52,054 nucleotides of DNA from CAYNLK01 sp964398055 (GTDB lineage: Bacteria > Chloroflexota > Anaerolineae > 4572-78 > J111): contig CAYNLK010000042.1 in assembly GCA_964398055.1 (NCBI GenBank), positions 1 to 52,054 on the forward strand, read 5' to 3'. The position numbers and the translations under genes are program-made. The notes under the pieces were generated by a model, which saw only the letters and a program-made list of their open reading frames with translations, was not told the origin of the DNA and searched no databases. Below, in pieces: positions 31,746 through 42,360 of this stretch (within the stretch, counting starts at the first letter, position 1; each line of letters starts with the position of its first letter).

Positions 31746-31964
31746 ATGCCGTTCTACGATTTTCATTGTGACGAGTGTCAGACCAATTTCACCATTCGGG
31801 CTTCTTTCAAAGAAAAAGAGGCCGGTTTAGAACCGGCATGCCCGCAGTGCCATCATAAAAAGACCCGGCAGGTCATCACGGCCGGTTTGTTGATGCGGAG
31901 CAGCGAGGGTGCCGCCTCCTCTGTGCCCCTCTGCGGGTCGAATGCCGGGCCGGGCTGCTGTTGA
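31746..31964 (+). CDS. FmdB-family zinc-ribbon protein ending GPGCC
   Basis: A 72-residue FmdB-like zinc ribbon: MPFYDFHCDECQTNF then CPQCHH give the two CxxC. The C-terminus is NAGPGCC, with a further Cys in PLCGSN. It is a paralog of the gene at 2496. The GPGCC ending is shared with the YlbF-like protein four genes earlier although the two folds are unrelated. GGAG precedes ATG 31746. Its stop overlaps the next start. Confidence 0.85.
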   Translation: MPFYDFHCDECQTNFTIRASFKEKEAGLEPACPQCHHKKTRQVITAGLLMRSSEGAASSVPLCGSNAGPGCC

Positions 31965-32248
31965 TGAATACACCCAATGTGGTCCAAATTGTCGCCGCGC
32001 CAGTGGCCTGCGGCGATGGAGTCAAGGAGGCCTGGCGCGAAATCGCCACCCTGACCGGCGACCAACTCCGCCGCAGATTCGGCGAAGCGGTCCAGGTAGA
32101 ATATTTTGACCTGTTCGAGCCGGGCTACCCACCTCTGCCGCCTGAGGCGCAGTTGCCTGTTGTTTTCATTAATGGGCAACTCTTCAGCAGCGGCGGTAAA
32201 ATTTCTATACCCGCTATCCGCAAACAGTTGGAGACTCTGGTAAAATGA
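31964..32248 (+). CDS. Small thioredoxin-fold protein
   Basis: A 94-residue protein with thioredoxin-like secondary structure: a first strand ending IVAAPVACGDGVKEAW, a middle strand VQVEYFDLF and the cis-Pro loop LPVVFINGQLFSSGGKISIP. The first loop has one Cys (ACGDG), not CxxC. Related small proteins of YuzD type act in disulfide chemistry; an ArsD-like or cluster-binding role is possible. ATG 31964 shares a base with the FmdB stop (TGATG). It is the last gene of the ars-linked operon. Confidence 0.7.
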   Translation: MNTPNVVQIVAAPVACGDGVKEAWREIATLTGDQLRRRFGEAVQVEYFDLFEPGYPPLPPEAQLPVVFINGQLFSSGGKISIPAIRKQLETLVK

Positions 32249-32290
32249 TGGTCATAATTCGTTCCAGATGGCCTCCGGCCAGAAAATGAG

Positions 32291-32304
32291 GTATAATTTT
32301 ATAC
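32291..32304 (+). promoter_or_regulatory. Palindrome containing a -10-like TATAAT
   Basis: GTATAATTTTATAC is a perfect 6-2-6 inverted repeat holding TATAAT (32292-32297), 38 bases before the ATG at 32336. No clear -35 is visible 16-18 bases upstream. It may be a regulated promoter for the sensor operon. A GC hairpin (TGGCC-TCC-GGCCA, 32269-32281) lies just upstream. Confidence 0.45.
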
Positions 32305-32335
32305 GGAAATTTGACCTTTGACTGGGGTGGTCAAA

Positions 32336-33271
32336 ATGGTTCATTGTATCGCCAAAATTTACCCCCTTATCGGCGTACTGGTCCTGCTCCTGCTGACCGG
32401 CTGCGGCGCAGCCCGGGCTGACCCGCTGCCCTACGTTGACCTGAGCCAGCGCGAACCGTTGCCGGCGGTGGCTCCGGTCGAGGTCGTGCCGCTGCGCCTG
32501 GCTGTGGCCGCCATCATCTCGCCCAAAGGCACAGCCGACAGCTATCGCGGTTTGGCCGCCTACCTGGGCCAAAAACTGGAGCGACCGGTGGAACTCATCC
32601 AGCGGCGCACCTACGCCGAGGCCAATGAACTGATCGAGCGCGGCCAGGTGGACCTGGCCTTTGTCTGCACCAGCGCCTACATTGCCGGTCACAAAGATTT
32701 TGGTATGGAACTCCTGGCGGCCCCGGAAGTCAACGGTGAGCAAGTCTACTACTCGACCCTGATTGTCCCAGCCGATAGCCCGGCCAAAACAATGGCTGAC
32801 CTGCAGGATAAGGTTTTCGCCTTTACCGACCCGATGAGCCACAGCGGCCGGGTTTATCCCACCTACCTGTTGCACCAACTGGGCGCGTCGCCGGAGGAGT
32901 TTTTCAGCCGGACCTTCTTCACTTACAGTCACGACCGGGCCATTCAAGCGGTGGCTGAACGGGTGGCCGATGGCGCGGCCGTCGATAGCCTGGTCCTGGA
33001 CTACGCCCTGGCGCGTGAGCCAACTCTGGCCGAACGGGTTAAAATTATCCACCAATCCTCGCCCTTCGGCATTCCGCCGGTGGTCGTATCGCCGAACCTG
33101 TCGCCCAAACTCAAGACTGAATTGCGCCGACTTCTCCTGGACATGCCGGCCGACCCGGCCGGGCGGCCAATCCTGACCGAGTTGGGCATCGACCGCTTTA
33201 CCGTGCCGGATGACCGCATCTACGATTCCGCCCGGCGTATCATTGACGCCACAGGCATAGGGATTCAATGA
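32336..33271 (+). CDS. PhnD-like periplasmic-binding lipoprotein (sensor component)
   Basis: A 311-residue lipoprotein with a lipobox LLTGC near residue 23. The body matches the PhnD/phosphonate-binding superfamily: LRLAVAAIISPKGTADSY, TYAEANELIERGQVDLAFVCTSAYI, FTDPMSHSGRVYPTYLL and FSRTFFTYSHDRAIQAVA. In tetrathionate (TtrS), arsenite (AioX) and arsenate (ArrX) systems a PhnD-type domain binds the oxyanion and signals to a kinase. Here it is a separate protein whose gene overlaps the kinase by four bases. ATG 32336 has GGGGTGG five bases upstream. Confidence 0.88.
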   Translation: MVHCIAKIYPLIGVLVLLLLTGCGAARADPLPYVDLSQREPLPAVAPVEVVPLRLAVAAIISPKGTADSYRGLAAYLGQKLERPVELIQRRTYAEANELIERGQVDLAFVCTSAYIAGHKDFGMELLAAPEVNGEQVYYSTLIVPADSPAKTMADLQDKVFAFTDPMSHSGRVYPTYLLHQLGASPEEFFSRTFFTYSHDRAIQAVAERVADGAAVDSLVLDYALAREPTLAERVKIIHQSSPFGIPPVVVSPNLSPKLKTELRRLLLDMPADPAGRPILTELGIDRFTVPDDRIYDSARRIIDATGIGIQ

Positions 33272-34710
33272 GCACGCTGGTCAGCCGGCTACGCCATTAC
33301 CCGCGGCTCAATCTTGGCCTGCAACGGCTGTGGGCCTGGGCCGGGGGGGTCAGCGTCCGCACCAAAATTTTGGGCATTGTGTTGACCCTGACCATTGTAT
33401 TGGGCCTGGGCGTAACCTGGCAGGTGCGCCAGATGATGAGCCGCACCCTGCTGGCCGAGCTGGAAGAACGAGGCCAATCCGTGGCCAGCGACCTGGCCGC
33501 CCGCACGGTCGATCCCATCCTGCTCAACGACACGTTCACCCTGTATGAACTGCTGAGCGAAACCCTGGCCAATCACTCCGATATTGTCTACGCCTTTGTG
33601 CTCGACCCGCAAGGGCGGGTACTGGCTCACACCTTTGAGGATGGCTTTCCAACCGGGTTGCTGCGGTTCAACCAGCCCGCTCCCGATGGCCAGATCCAAC
33701 ACCAGCTTTACAGCAGCAATCAAGGCCGCATTCACGATTTTGCCGCCCCAATTTTTGAAGGTAAAGCCGGTAACGTCCGGCTAGGGGTGAGTGAGGTGCG
33801 GTTACACAATACCATCAATGCCGTTACCGGCCAGATGCTGCTGACGACCTTATTGGTGGCCCTGGCCGGGATTGCCGCAGCCAGCCTGCTCACCTGGCTA
33901 TTGACCCGGCCCATTTTGCAACTGGTCGAGACCACCCGGCGGGTCGGCCAGGGCGATTTGACCGCCCGGGCGCCCCACTGGGCCGACGATGAGATTGGCG
34001 ACCTGGCCGACGCCTTCAACCAGATGGTGACCGATTTGGCCGCCAGCCAGGCCGCCCTGGCCGAAAAAGAAGCCGCTCGCGGGCGTCTGCTGGCCCAACT
34101 GATCAATGCCCAGGAAGAGGAGCGGCGGCGCATTGCCCGCGAATTGCACGACGGGGTGGGCCAAGCGCTAACCTCGTTGATGGTCGGCCTGAAACTGATC
34201 AATCAGCCAGAGAGTTCCCCCACGGTCGAAAGTAAAACAACCGAATTGCGCCAGATTGTCAGTGAAACCCTGGAAGATGTGCGCTTGCTCAGCCGCCAAT
34301 TGCGCCCCAGTGTGCTGGATGACCTGGGGCTGGCCGCGGCCCTGGAACGATACGCGGCCGAGTTCCGCAGTTGGCACCCCGGCTTAACCGTTGACCTTCA
34401 TTGCGATTTGCCTCAGCGTCTCCCCCCGCCGGTAGAAACCACCCTGTATCGAATTGTGCAGGAAGCGATGACCAACGCCGCCCGCCACGGCCCGGCCAAC
34501 ACGGTGAGTGTGCTCTTGTCGACCCGTAATGGCCGGGTGCAGGCCATTATTGAAGACGATGGTTGCGGCTTTGACCCCGCCGCGGCTCGTCGTTCCAAAG
34601 ACAGTGTGGGCTTGCACAGCATGGCCGAACGGGCCGAGCTTTTAGGCGGTGAGTTAAACATCGAAAGCAGCCGGGAAGGCACTACCGTTTATGTGGAGGC
34701 GCCTATATGA
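33268..34710 (+). CDS. Membrane histidine kinase with HAMP domain
   Basis: A 480-residue sensor kinase. Membrane segments lie at about 33-50 and 190-212, enclosing an extracytoplasmic domain of about 140 residues. HAMP follows (about 210-265), then a HisKA_3 DHp with phosphoacceptor His294 (ARELHDGVGQALTSL) and an HATPase with DDGCGFDP and GLHSMAERAELLGG. The DhpP-type ATPase layout is NarX-like. It overlaps both the PhnD-like gene and the response regulator by four bases, so the three form one signalling unit for the ttrBCA-like enzyme. Confidence 0.93.
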   Translation: MSTLVSRLRHYPRLNLGLQRLWAWAGGVSVRTKILGIVLTLTIVLGLGVTWQVRQMMSRTLLAELEERGQSVASDLAARTVDPILLNDTFTLYELLSETLANHSDIVYAFVLDPQGRVLAHTFEDGFPTGLLRFNQPAPDGQIQHQLYSSNQGRIHDFAAPIFEGKAGNVRLGVSEVRLHNTINAVTGQMLLTTLLVALAGIAAASLLTWLLTRPILQLVETTRRVGQGDLTARAPHWADDEIGDLADAFNQMVTDLAASQAALAEKEAARGRLLAQLINAQEEERRRIARELHDGVGQALTSLMVGLKLINQPESSPTVESKTTELRQIVSETLEDVRLLSRQLRPSVLDDLGLAAALERYAAEFRSWHPGLTVDLHCDLPQRLPPPVETTLYRIVQEAMTNAARHGPANTVSVLLSTRNGRVQAIIEDDGCGFDPAAARRSKDSVGLHSMAERAELLGGELNIESSREGTTVYVEAPI

Positions 34711-35375
34711 GCCAACCGATCCGCATTGTGCTGGCCGATGACCACGCCGTACTGCGCGCCGGCCTCAAAGCGCTGCTCAACGCCGAAGCCGATATGGAAG
34801 TCGTTGGCGAGACCGGCGGCGAAGGCGACTGCATCAGTGACATTGTGCGCGGCCAGCCCGACGTGGTCCTGCTGGACATCAATATGCCCTGCTGTAACGG
34901 CCTGGAGATGCTGGCCGAAATTCGCCAACAACTGCCCCGGAGCCGCGTACTCATGTTGACGATGCACGACGATACCGGCTACTTGCGCCAGGTGTTGGCC
35001 GCCGGCGGCTCCGGTTACGTGCTCAAGCAGGCCGCCGATACCGAGCTGCTCACCGCTATTCGGACGGTCTACAACGGCGGCGTATTCTTACATCCCCAAC
35101 ACACCAAAATTTTGCTGGAAGACTCCCTCAGCCGGTCCACTACTCCCCCGCCCGGCGCTGACCCGTTGGCCCGCCTGAGCGACCGCGAACTGGCAGTGCT
35201 GCGCCTGATTGCCCTGGGCCACGCCAACAAAGAAATTGCCGAGCTGCTCTATCTCAGCGTCAAAACTGTGGAAACCTACAAAGCCCGGCTGATGGAAAAA
35301 CTCAACCTCAAAAGCCGGGCGGCCCTGGTCCGTTTTGCCCTCAACCACAAGCTGCTTGACGACGAAAAATCGTGA
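34707..35375 (+). CDS. NarL/FixJ-type response regulator
   Basis: A 222-residue regulator: receiver with Asp11/Asp12, phosphoacceptor Asp57 (VLLDINMP) and Lys in YVLKQAAD; LuxR-type DNA-binding domain with LSDRELAVLRLIALGHANKE and VKTVETYKARLMEKL. It is clearly a paralog of the regulator at 17917. A 20-base palindrome starts three bases after its stop and precedes the enzyme operon, a possible target. Confidence 0.93.
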   Translation: MSQPIRIVLADDHAVLRAGLKALLNAEADMEVVGETGGEGDCISDIVRGQPDVVLLDINMPCCNGLEMLAEIRQQLPRSRVLMLTMHDDTGYLRQVLAAGGSGYVLKQAADTELLTAIRTVYNGGVFLHPQHTKILLEDSLSRSTTPPPGADPLARLSDRELAVLRLIALGHANKEIAELLYLSVKTVETYKARLMEKLNLKSRAALVRFALNHKLLDDEKS

Positions 35376-35377
35376 CC

Positions 35378-35397
35378 TGTCAGGGAATTCCCTGACA
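35378..35397. promoter_or_regulatory. Perfect 20-base palindrome between regulator and ttrB-like gene
   Basis: TGTCAGGGAATTCCCTGACA is self-complementary over all 20 bases. A half copy, TTCCTGACAG, recurs at about 35412-35421. Without a central loop it is a poor terminator, so an operator for a dimeric regulator is more likely, although T-rich DNA follows at 35409-35413. Confidence 0.5.
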
Positions 35398-35469
35398 ACT
35401 TCCCTCGCTTTTTCCTGACAGCCTCCGCCAAAATAACGGGATTCTCCTGCTACAAATCAACCCTTGAAT

Positions 35470-35486
35470 TTGTTAAAATAGTCACA
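35470..35486. promoter_or_regulatory. CRP/FNR-type site upstream of molybdo-enzyme operon 2
   Basis: TTGTTAAAATAGTCACA matches the site at 18649 at 15 of 17 positions and keeps the TCACA half exactly. It ends 31 bases before the ttrB-like ATG. A shared Crp/Fnr-family regulator for both molybdo-enzyme operons is inferred. Confidence 0.6.
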
Positions 35487-35517
35487 ATTATTTACCAGCA
35501 AGGAGGTCAAGCAAATT

Positions 35518-36243
35518 ATGGCGGAACTGGTTGTCAAAGAAAACCTGCTCATACGCATGCAAGCGGACGTCAAACGGGCCTTGCAGAAACCGGCCAACGA
35601 GCGGCGCTGGGGGATGGTCATCGACCTGCGCAAGTGCGTGGGCTGCCACGCCTGCACCGTCTCCTGCATAGCCGAAAACAAATTGCCGCCCGGCGTAGTC
35701 TACCGTCCGGTGCTGGACCAGGAGATGGGGACTTACCCCAACGTTACCCGGCGCTTTGTGCCCCGCCCATGTATGCAGTGCGATGAGCCGCCCTGCACGC
35801 CGGTCTGCCCGGTCAACGCCACCTGGAAACGATCCGACGGCGTTGTGGCGATTGATTACGAGCAGTGCATCGGCTGCCGCTACTGCATCACCGCCTGCCC
35901 TTACGGGGCGCGCACCTTTGATTTCGGCGGCACCTACACTGAAAATACCCCGGCCCAACAGCCTTACGAACTCCTGGCCAACTTTGAATACGGTCAAGAA
36001 TGGACCAGGGCCGCCGGTGTGGAAGAATCGCCGGTGGGCAACGTGCGCAAGTGCCACTTCTGTTTGCACCGGCTGGAGCAGGGCCAACTTCCGATGTGCG
36101 TGACCACCTGCATTGGCGTGGCCAACTACTTTGGCGACCTGAACGATCCCGACAGTGTGGTCTCGCAAATGGCCGCTTTACCCAACGCCATGGTGCTCAA
36201 AGAAGAAATGGGCACCAAACCCAAAGTATACTACCTGGTTTAA
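35518..36243 (+). CDS. TtrB-like 4Fe-4S electron-transfer subunit
   Basis: A 241-residue ferredoxin subunit of the DmsB/TtrB type: CVGCHACTVSCIAENKLPPG, CMQCDEPPCTPVCPVNA, CIGCRYCITACPYGAR and CHFCLHRLEQGQLPMCVTTC give four 4Fe-4S sites. There is no membrane anchor and no clear signal, so it probably travels with the Tat-exported catalytic subunit. AAGGAGG precedes ATG 35518. The gene order B-C-A after a two-component system mirrors the ttr locus of Salmonella and the srdBCA selenate-reductase order. Confidence 0.9.
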   Translation: MAELVVKENLLIRMQADVKRALQKPANERRWGMVIDLRKCVGCHACTVSCIAENKLPPGVVYRPVLDQEMGTYPNVTRRFVPRPCMQCDEPPCTPVCPVNATWKRSDGVVAIDYEQCIGCRYCITACPYGARTFDFGGTYTENTPAQQPYELLANFEYGQEWTRAAGVEESPVGNVRKCHFCLHRLEQGQLPMCVTTCIGVANYFGDLNDPDSVVSQMAALPNAMVLKEEMGTKPKVYYLV

Positions 36244-36254
36244 GGAGGTTGACG

Positions 36255-37421
36255 ATGTTATTACGGCGTATTCTATATGCGCTGGGTGGATTGGCCCTGC
36301 TGGTGGGTCTCTGGGGCCTGTACGACCGCCTGGCCTTTGGCCATATGAATGCCGCCTACGGCTCTTACGTGGTCTGGGGACTGTGGGTGGCCATGTACCT
36401 GTTCTTTGCCGGTACGGCCGCCGGCGCGTTTATGCTGGCCACGCTCGATTATTTGTTTAACCTGCCCTTGTTCAAGGGAACCGGTAAGATTGCCCTCTGG
36501 GGCGCGTTGGTCTCTTTGGGCGCGGCCCTGCTCTCGATCTGGCTCGATCTGGGCCATCTGGACCGCATCTGGAAAGTGTACCTGCAAGGCAACCCCTACT
36601 CGATGATGTTCCAGATGGTCTGGGGCTACACCCTTTTTGGGCTGGTCATCTTGGTCAGCCTGCTCCTGGCCCTTTTTCAACCCGGCAGCCGCTGGCTCAA
36701 ACCGTTGATGGCCGGCGGCCTGGTGTTGTCGCTGTTTGTGGCCGGCGCCGTGGGCGCGCTGCTGGGGGTGCAGGCCGCCCGGCCCTTCTGGCACGTGGGT
36801 CTGTTTCCGGTCCAATTCCCGGTCTTTGGCCTGGCCTCCGGCGCGGCCTTAATGCTGTTGATGCTGGGCTGGTTTGGCCCAACCGATGACCCCCGGCGGC
36901 CGCAGCAGTTGTGGGTGCTTGGGTTGGTCAGCGTGGTATTGCTGGTGGTAAAGCTGTATTTTATGTGGGCCGATTTTTCCCAAAGCATCTATGGCAACAT
37001 GCCCATGAACGTTGAGGCGGTCAACCAGGTTTTGTTTGGCCCCTATTGGTGGGCTTTTTGGATCCTGCAAATTTTGATCGGCACCGCCATCCCCTTGATT
37101 GTATTGACCCAGTCCAAATGGGCTAAACACAACGGCTGGGCCGGCTGGATGGGCTTACTGCTACTGATTGGCTATGCCGTGGCCCGCGGCCTGATTCTCT
37201 TCCCGGCCCTGACCGTACCGGAATTCAAAGAACTGACCACCGCTTTTCACGATGTGCATTTGAGTTTTGACTATTTCCCCAGCCTGATGGAGTGGGCGGT
37301 CACCGCCGGCATTATCGGCCTTTCTACCCTGGCCTTTTTGGTTGGCCTGGACCGCCTGGCCTTATTTTCGGATACCCAGACTGACCGCCGGGCGGTTGCC
37401 CTGGCCGAGGAAGGAGCTTAA
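36255..37421 (+). CDS. TtrC-like NrfD-family membrane subunit
   Basis: A 388-residue protein with about nine or ten membrane segments. YGSYVVWGLWVAMYLFFAGTAAGAF and WLDLGHLDRIWKVYLQGNPYS are typical of NrfD/TtrC quinol-oxidising anchors. AAGGAGG lies nine bases before ATG 36255; an upstream open frame overlaps the FeS gene and is not the real start. It should oxidise menaquinol and deliver electrons to the FeS subunit. Confidence 0.92.
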   Translation: MLLRRILYALGGLALLVGLWGLYDRLAFGHMNAAYGSYVVWGLWVAMYLFFAGTAAGAFMLATLDYLFNLPLFKGTGKIALWGALVSLGAALLSIWLDLGHLDRIWKVYLQGNPYSMMFQMVWGYTLFGLVILVSLLLALFQPGSRWLKPLMAGGLVLSLFVAGAVGALLGVQAARPFWHVGLFPVQFPVFGLASGAALMLLMLGWFGPTDDPRRPQQLWVLGLVSVVLLVVKLYFMWADFSQSIYGNMPMNVEAVNQVLFGPYWWAFWILQILIGTAIPLIVLTQSKWAKHNGWAGWMGLLLLIGYAVARGLILFPALTVPEFKELTTAFHDVHLSFDYFPSLMEWAVTAGIIGLSTLAFLVGLDRLALFSDTQTDRRAVALAEEGA

Positions 37422-37423
37422 AG

Positions 37424-40726
<3,303 letters not shown>

Positions 40727-40747
40727 GTTAAGTTGTGAGTTGCGGTG

Positions 40748-40784
40748 AAAGACCTCAAAGGCTTGAAACCCTTTGAGGTCTTTT
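40748..40784 (+). terminator. Strong Rho-independent terminator after ttrA-like gene
   Basis: GACCTCAAAGG (40751-40761) pairs perfectly with CCTTTGAGGTC (40770-40780). The flanking AAA and TTT extend the stem to 14 bp, and TTTTCTT follows. It lies 21 bases after the ttrA-like stop and only 18 bases before the cytochrome c start. Confidence 0.92.
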
Positions 40785-40801
40785 CTTGGGAAGATGTGAG
40801 G

Positions 40802-41179
40802 ATGAAACGTTATAGTTTAGGGTTGGCGGTTCTGGCGGTGCCATTACTGGTGTGGCTGGTATTTAACCCACCCCGCTTCTGGCTGAACCTGACCAAAGCG
40901 GTTGAGTCATCGCCGGCAGTAGGCGCTCAACTGGTTGACCGGTACGGCTGCCGCAGTTGTCACAAGATTGGGGCTGAAGGCGCGCTCAAAGCGCCTGATT
41001 TGAATGGCAGCACCCGGCGAGCCAATGACCCGGCTCAGGTTACGCTGCGGCTGTGGTTGCAAAATCCAAGAGCGGTTAAATCCAACACCGCTATGCCTAA
41101 CTTTCACCTGTCCGAGAGTGAAATTGAGGCCATTGTGATGTATCTGATCCAGTTGGACAACCAAAACCAAAACAATTAA
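40802..41179 (+). CDS. Membrane-anchored monoheme cytochrome c
   Basis: A 125-residue c-type cytochrome. Residues 5-23 form an uncleaved anchor or signal (LGLAVLAVPLLVWLVF), then the heme site CRSCH (DRYGCRSCHKIGAEG) and a distal Met in NTAMPNFHLSESE as axial ligand. It should carry single electrons outside the membrane, perhaps to or from the TtrA-like enzyme. ATG 40802 is chosen because the upstream frame runs through the terminator. A strong terminator separates it from ttrA, so its expression depends on read-through or a promoter of its own. Confidence 0.88.
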   Translation: MKRYSLGLAVLAVPLLVWLVFNPPRFWLNLTKAVESSPAVGAQLVDRYGCRSCHKIGAEGALKAPDLNGSTRRANDPAQVTLRLWLQNPRAVKSNTAMPNFHLSESEIEAIVMYLIQLDNQNQNN

Positions 41180-41193
41180 ACTTGACCGGACAC

Positions 41194-41288
41194 TTTTGAA
41201 ATACGAAAGCCACGATAAATCGAAATTAGTCGAATTTGCAAGATTTCATTCGGACAATTCGGTTTTTCGAGCCATTCGTGTTTCAAAA
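41194..41288. repeat. 95-base palindromic intergenic element
   Basis: TTTTGAAATACGAAAG (41194-41209) is mirrored by CATTCGTGTTTCAAAA (41273-41288) with 14 of 16 pairs. Inner arms built on CGAAATTAGTCGAAT and ATTCGGACAATTCG pair in turn, so the whole unit can fold into a long imperfect hairpin. It fills most of the gap between cytochrome c and the FmdE-like gene. Confidence 0.6.
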
Positions 41289-41344
41289 TTATGGCGCGAA
41301 AGGGAAGGATCCGGTAATGAGAACACGTAATACAAGGAGCCACT

Positions 41345-41971
41345 ATGCCGAGCCTTGAAGAACTACTCCATCAATCGGCCACATTCCACAACCATCTCTG
41401 CCCCCGGCAGGTGTTGGGGGTGCGGATGGGATTAGCCGGAGGTTGCTGGTTGGGGCTGAACGTGCCCCAACAGGATAAACGGCTGCTGACCATCGTTGAA
41501 ACGGACGGCTGCGGCGCCGACGGCATCGCCGTGGCCACCGGCTGCTCGCTGGGGCGACGGACGATGTATTTCTACGACTTCGGCAAAGTGGCCGCTACGT
41601 TTGTTGACACCCAGACCGGGCGGGCTGTTCGTGTTGTGCCCAGCGCCATCAGCCGGGAGCGGGCTAAAGATTACGCCCCCGAAGCCGAAAGTCGCTGGCA
41701 CGCCTACTTGCTAGGCTACCAGCGCATGCCGGACGAGGAGTTACTCGACATCCGGGAGATAGCCCTGACTATCTCCATAGCCGAGTTGCTCAGCAAAGAT
41801 GGCTACCGGGTCAACTGCGACCGTTGCGGCGAGGAAATCATCAACGAGCGGGAGGTAGGCCACGAGGGCTTAACGCTTTGCCGCGCCTGTGCCGGGGGAC
41901 GTTATTACTATCCAGCCAATGAAAAGACCACAGCATCGGATCGAGTGCAGGTTGGCAAGGGCGCCGATTAA
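41345..41971 (+). CDS. FmdE-family zinc protein
   Basis: A 208-residue protein with the FmdE N-terminal motif FHNHLCPRQVLGVRMG, the second Cys region TDGCGADGIAVATGCSLG and a C-terminal zinc ribbon (CDRCGEEIIN, LCRACAGG). FmdE accompanies molybdenum or tungsten formylmethanofuran dehydrogenases, and homologs occur widely next to molybdopterin enzymes. The role is probably redox or metal related. AAGGAG precedes ATG 41345. The presence near two molybdo-enzyme operons fits. Confidence 0.9.
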   Translation: MPSLEELLHQSATFHNHLCPRQVLGVRMGLAGGCWLGLNVPQQDKRLLTIVETDGCGADGIAVATGCSLGRRTMYFYDFGKVAATFVDTQTGRAVRVVPSAISRERAKDYAPEAESRWHAYLLGYQRMPDEELLDIREIALTISIAELLSKDGYRVNCDRCGEEIINEREVGHEGLTLCRACAGGRYYYPANEKTTASDRVQVGKGAD

Positions 41972-42038
41972 TGGTATCATTTCGACCATAGTGGATACTG
42001 TGGATACTGAGGAAAGAATTCATTGAGGGAGATTACCG

Positions 42039-42356
42039 ATGTCGCAATTACCGCAATCCTATCGCAATTTTCAGGAAAAATATGCCGAAATCTGGCAGGC
42101 TTATGACCAGTTGGGGGCGGCCGTCCATGCCGCCGGGCCGTTGGATGAAAAAATGCGGGCGCTGGTTAAACTAGGTCTGGCCATCGGCAGCCAGCAAGAG
42201 GGTGCAGTTCACGCCCACGTGCGCAAATCGCGGGAAGCCGGGGCCAGCGCCGACGAAATTCGGCAGGTGGTGCTCCTGGCCATCCCCACCCTGGGCTTTC
42301 CGGCGACGATAGCCGCCCTGACCTGGGTGGAGGATATTTTGGATACAGAGTCATAA
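42039..42356 (+). CDS. Carboxymuconolactone decarboxylase-family protein
   Basis: A 105-residue helical CMD protein: LDEKMRALVKLGLAIGSQQEGAVHAHVRKSREAGASADEIRQVVLLAIPTLGFP. The position of the AhpD CxxC reads SQQEGAVHAHV, so both active-site Cys are missing, although the HxH remains. It is therefore not a peroxidase of the type seen at 11290. It lies between FmdE and the polyferredoxin gene, which begins four bases after its stop. Confidence 0.85.
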   Translation: MSQLPQSYRNFQEKYAEIWQAYDQLGAAVHAAGPLDEKMRALVKLGLAIGSQQEGAVHAHVRKSREAGASADEIRQVVLLAIPTLGFPATIAALTWVEDILDTES

Positions 42357-42360
42357 AGGC

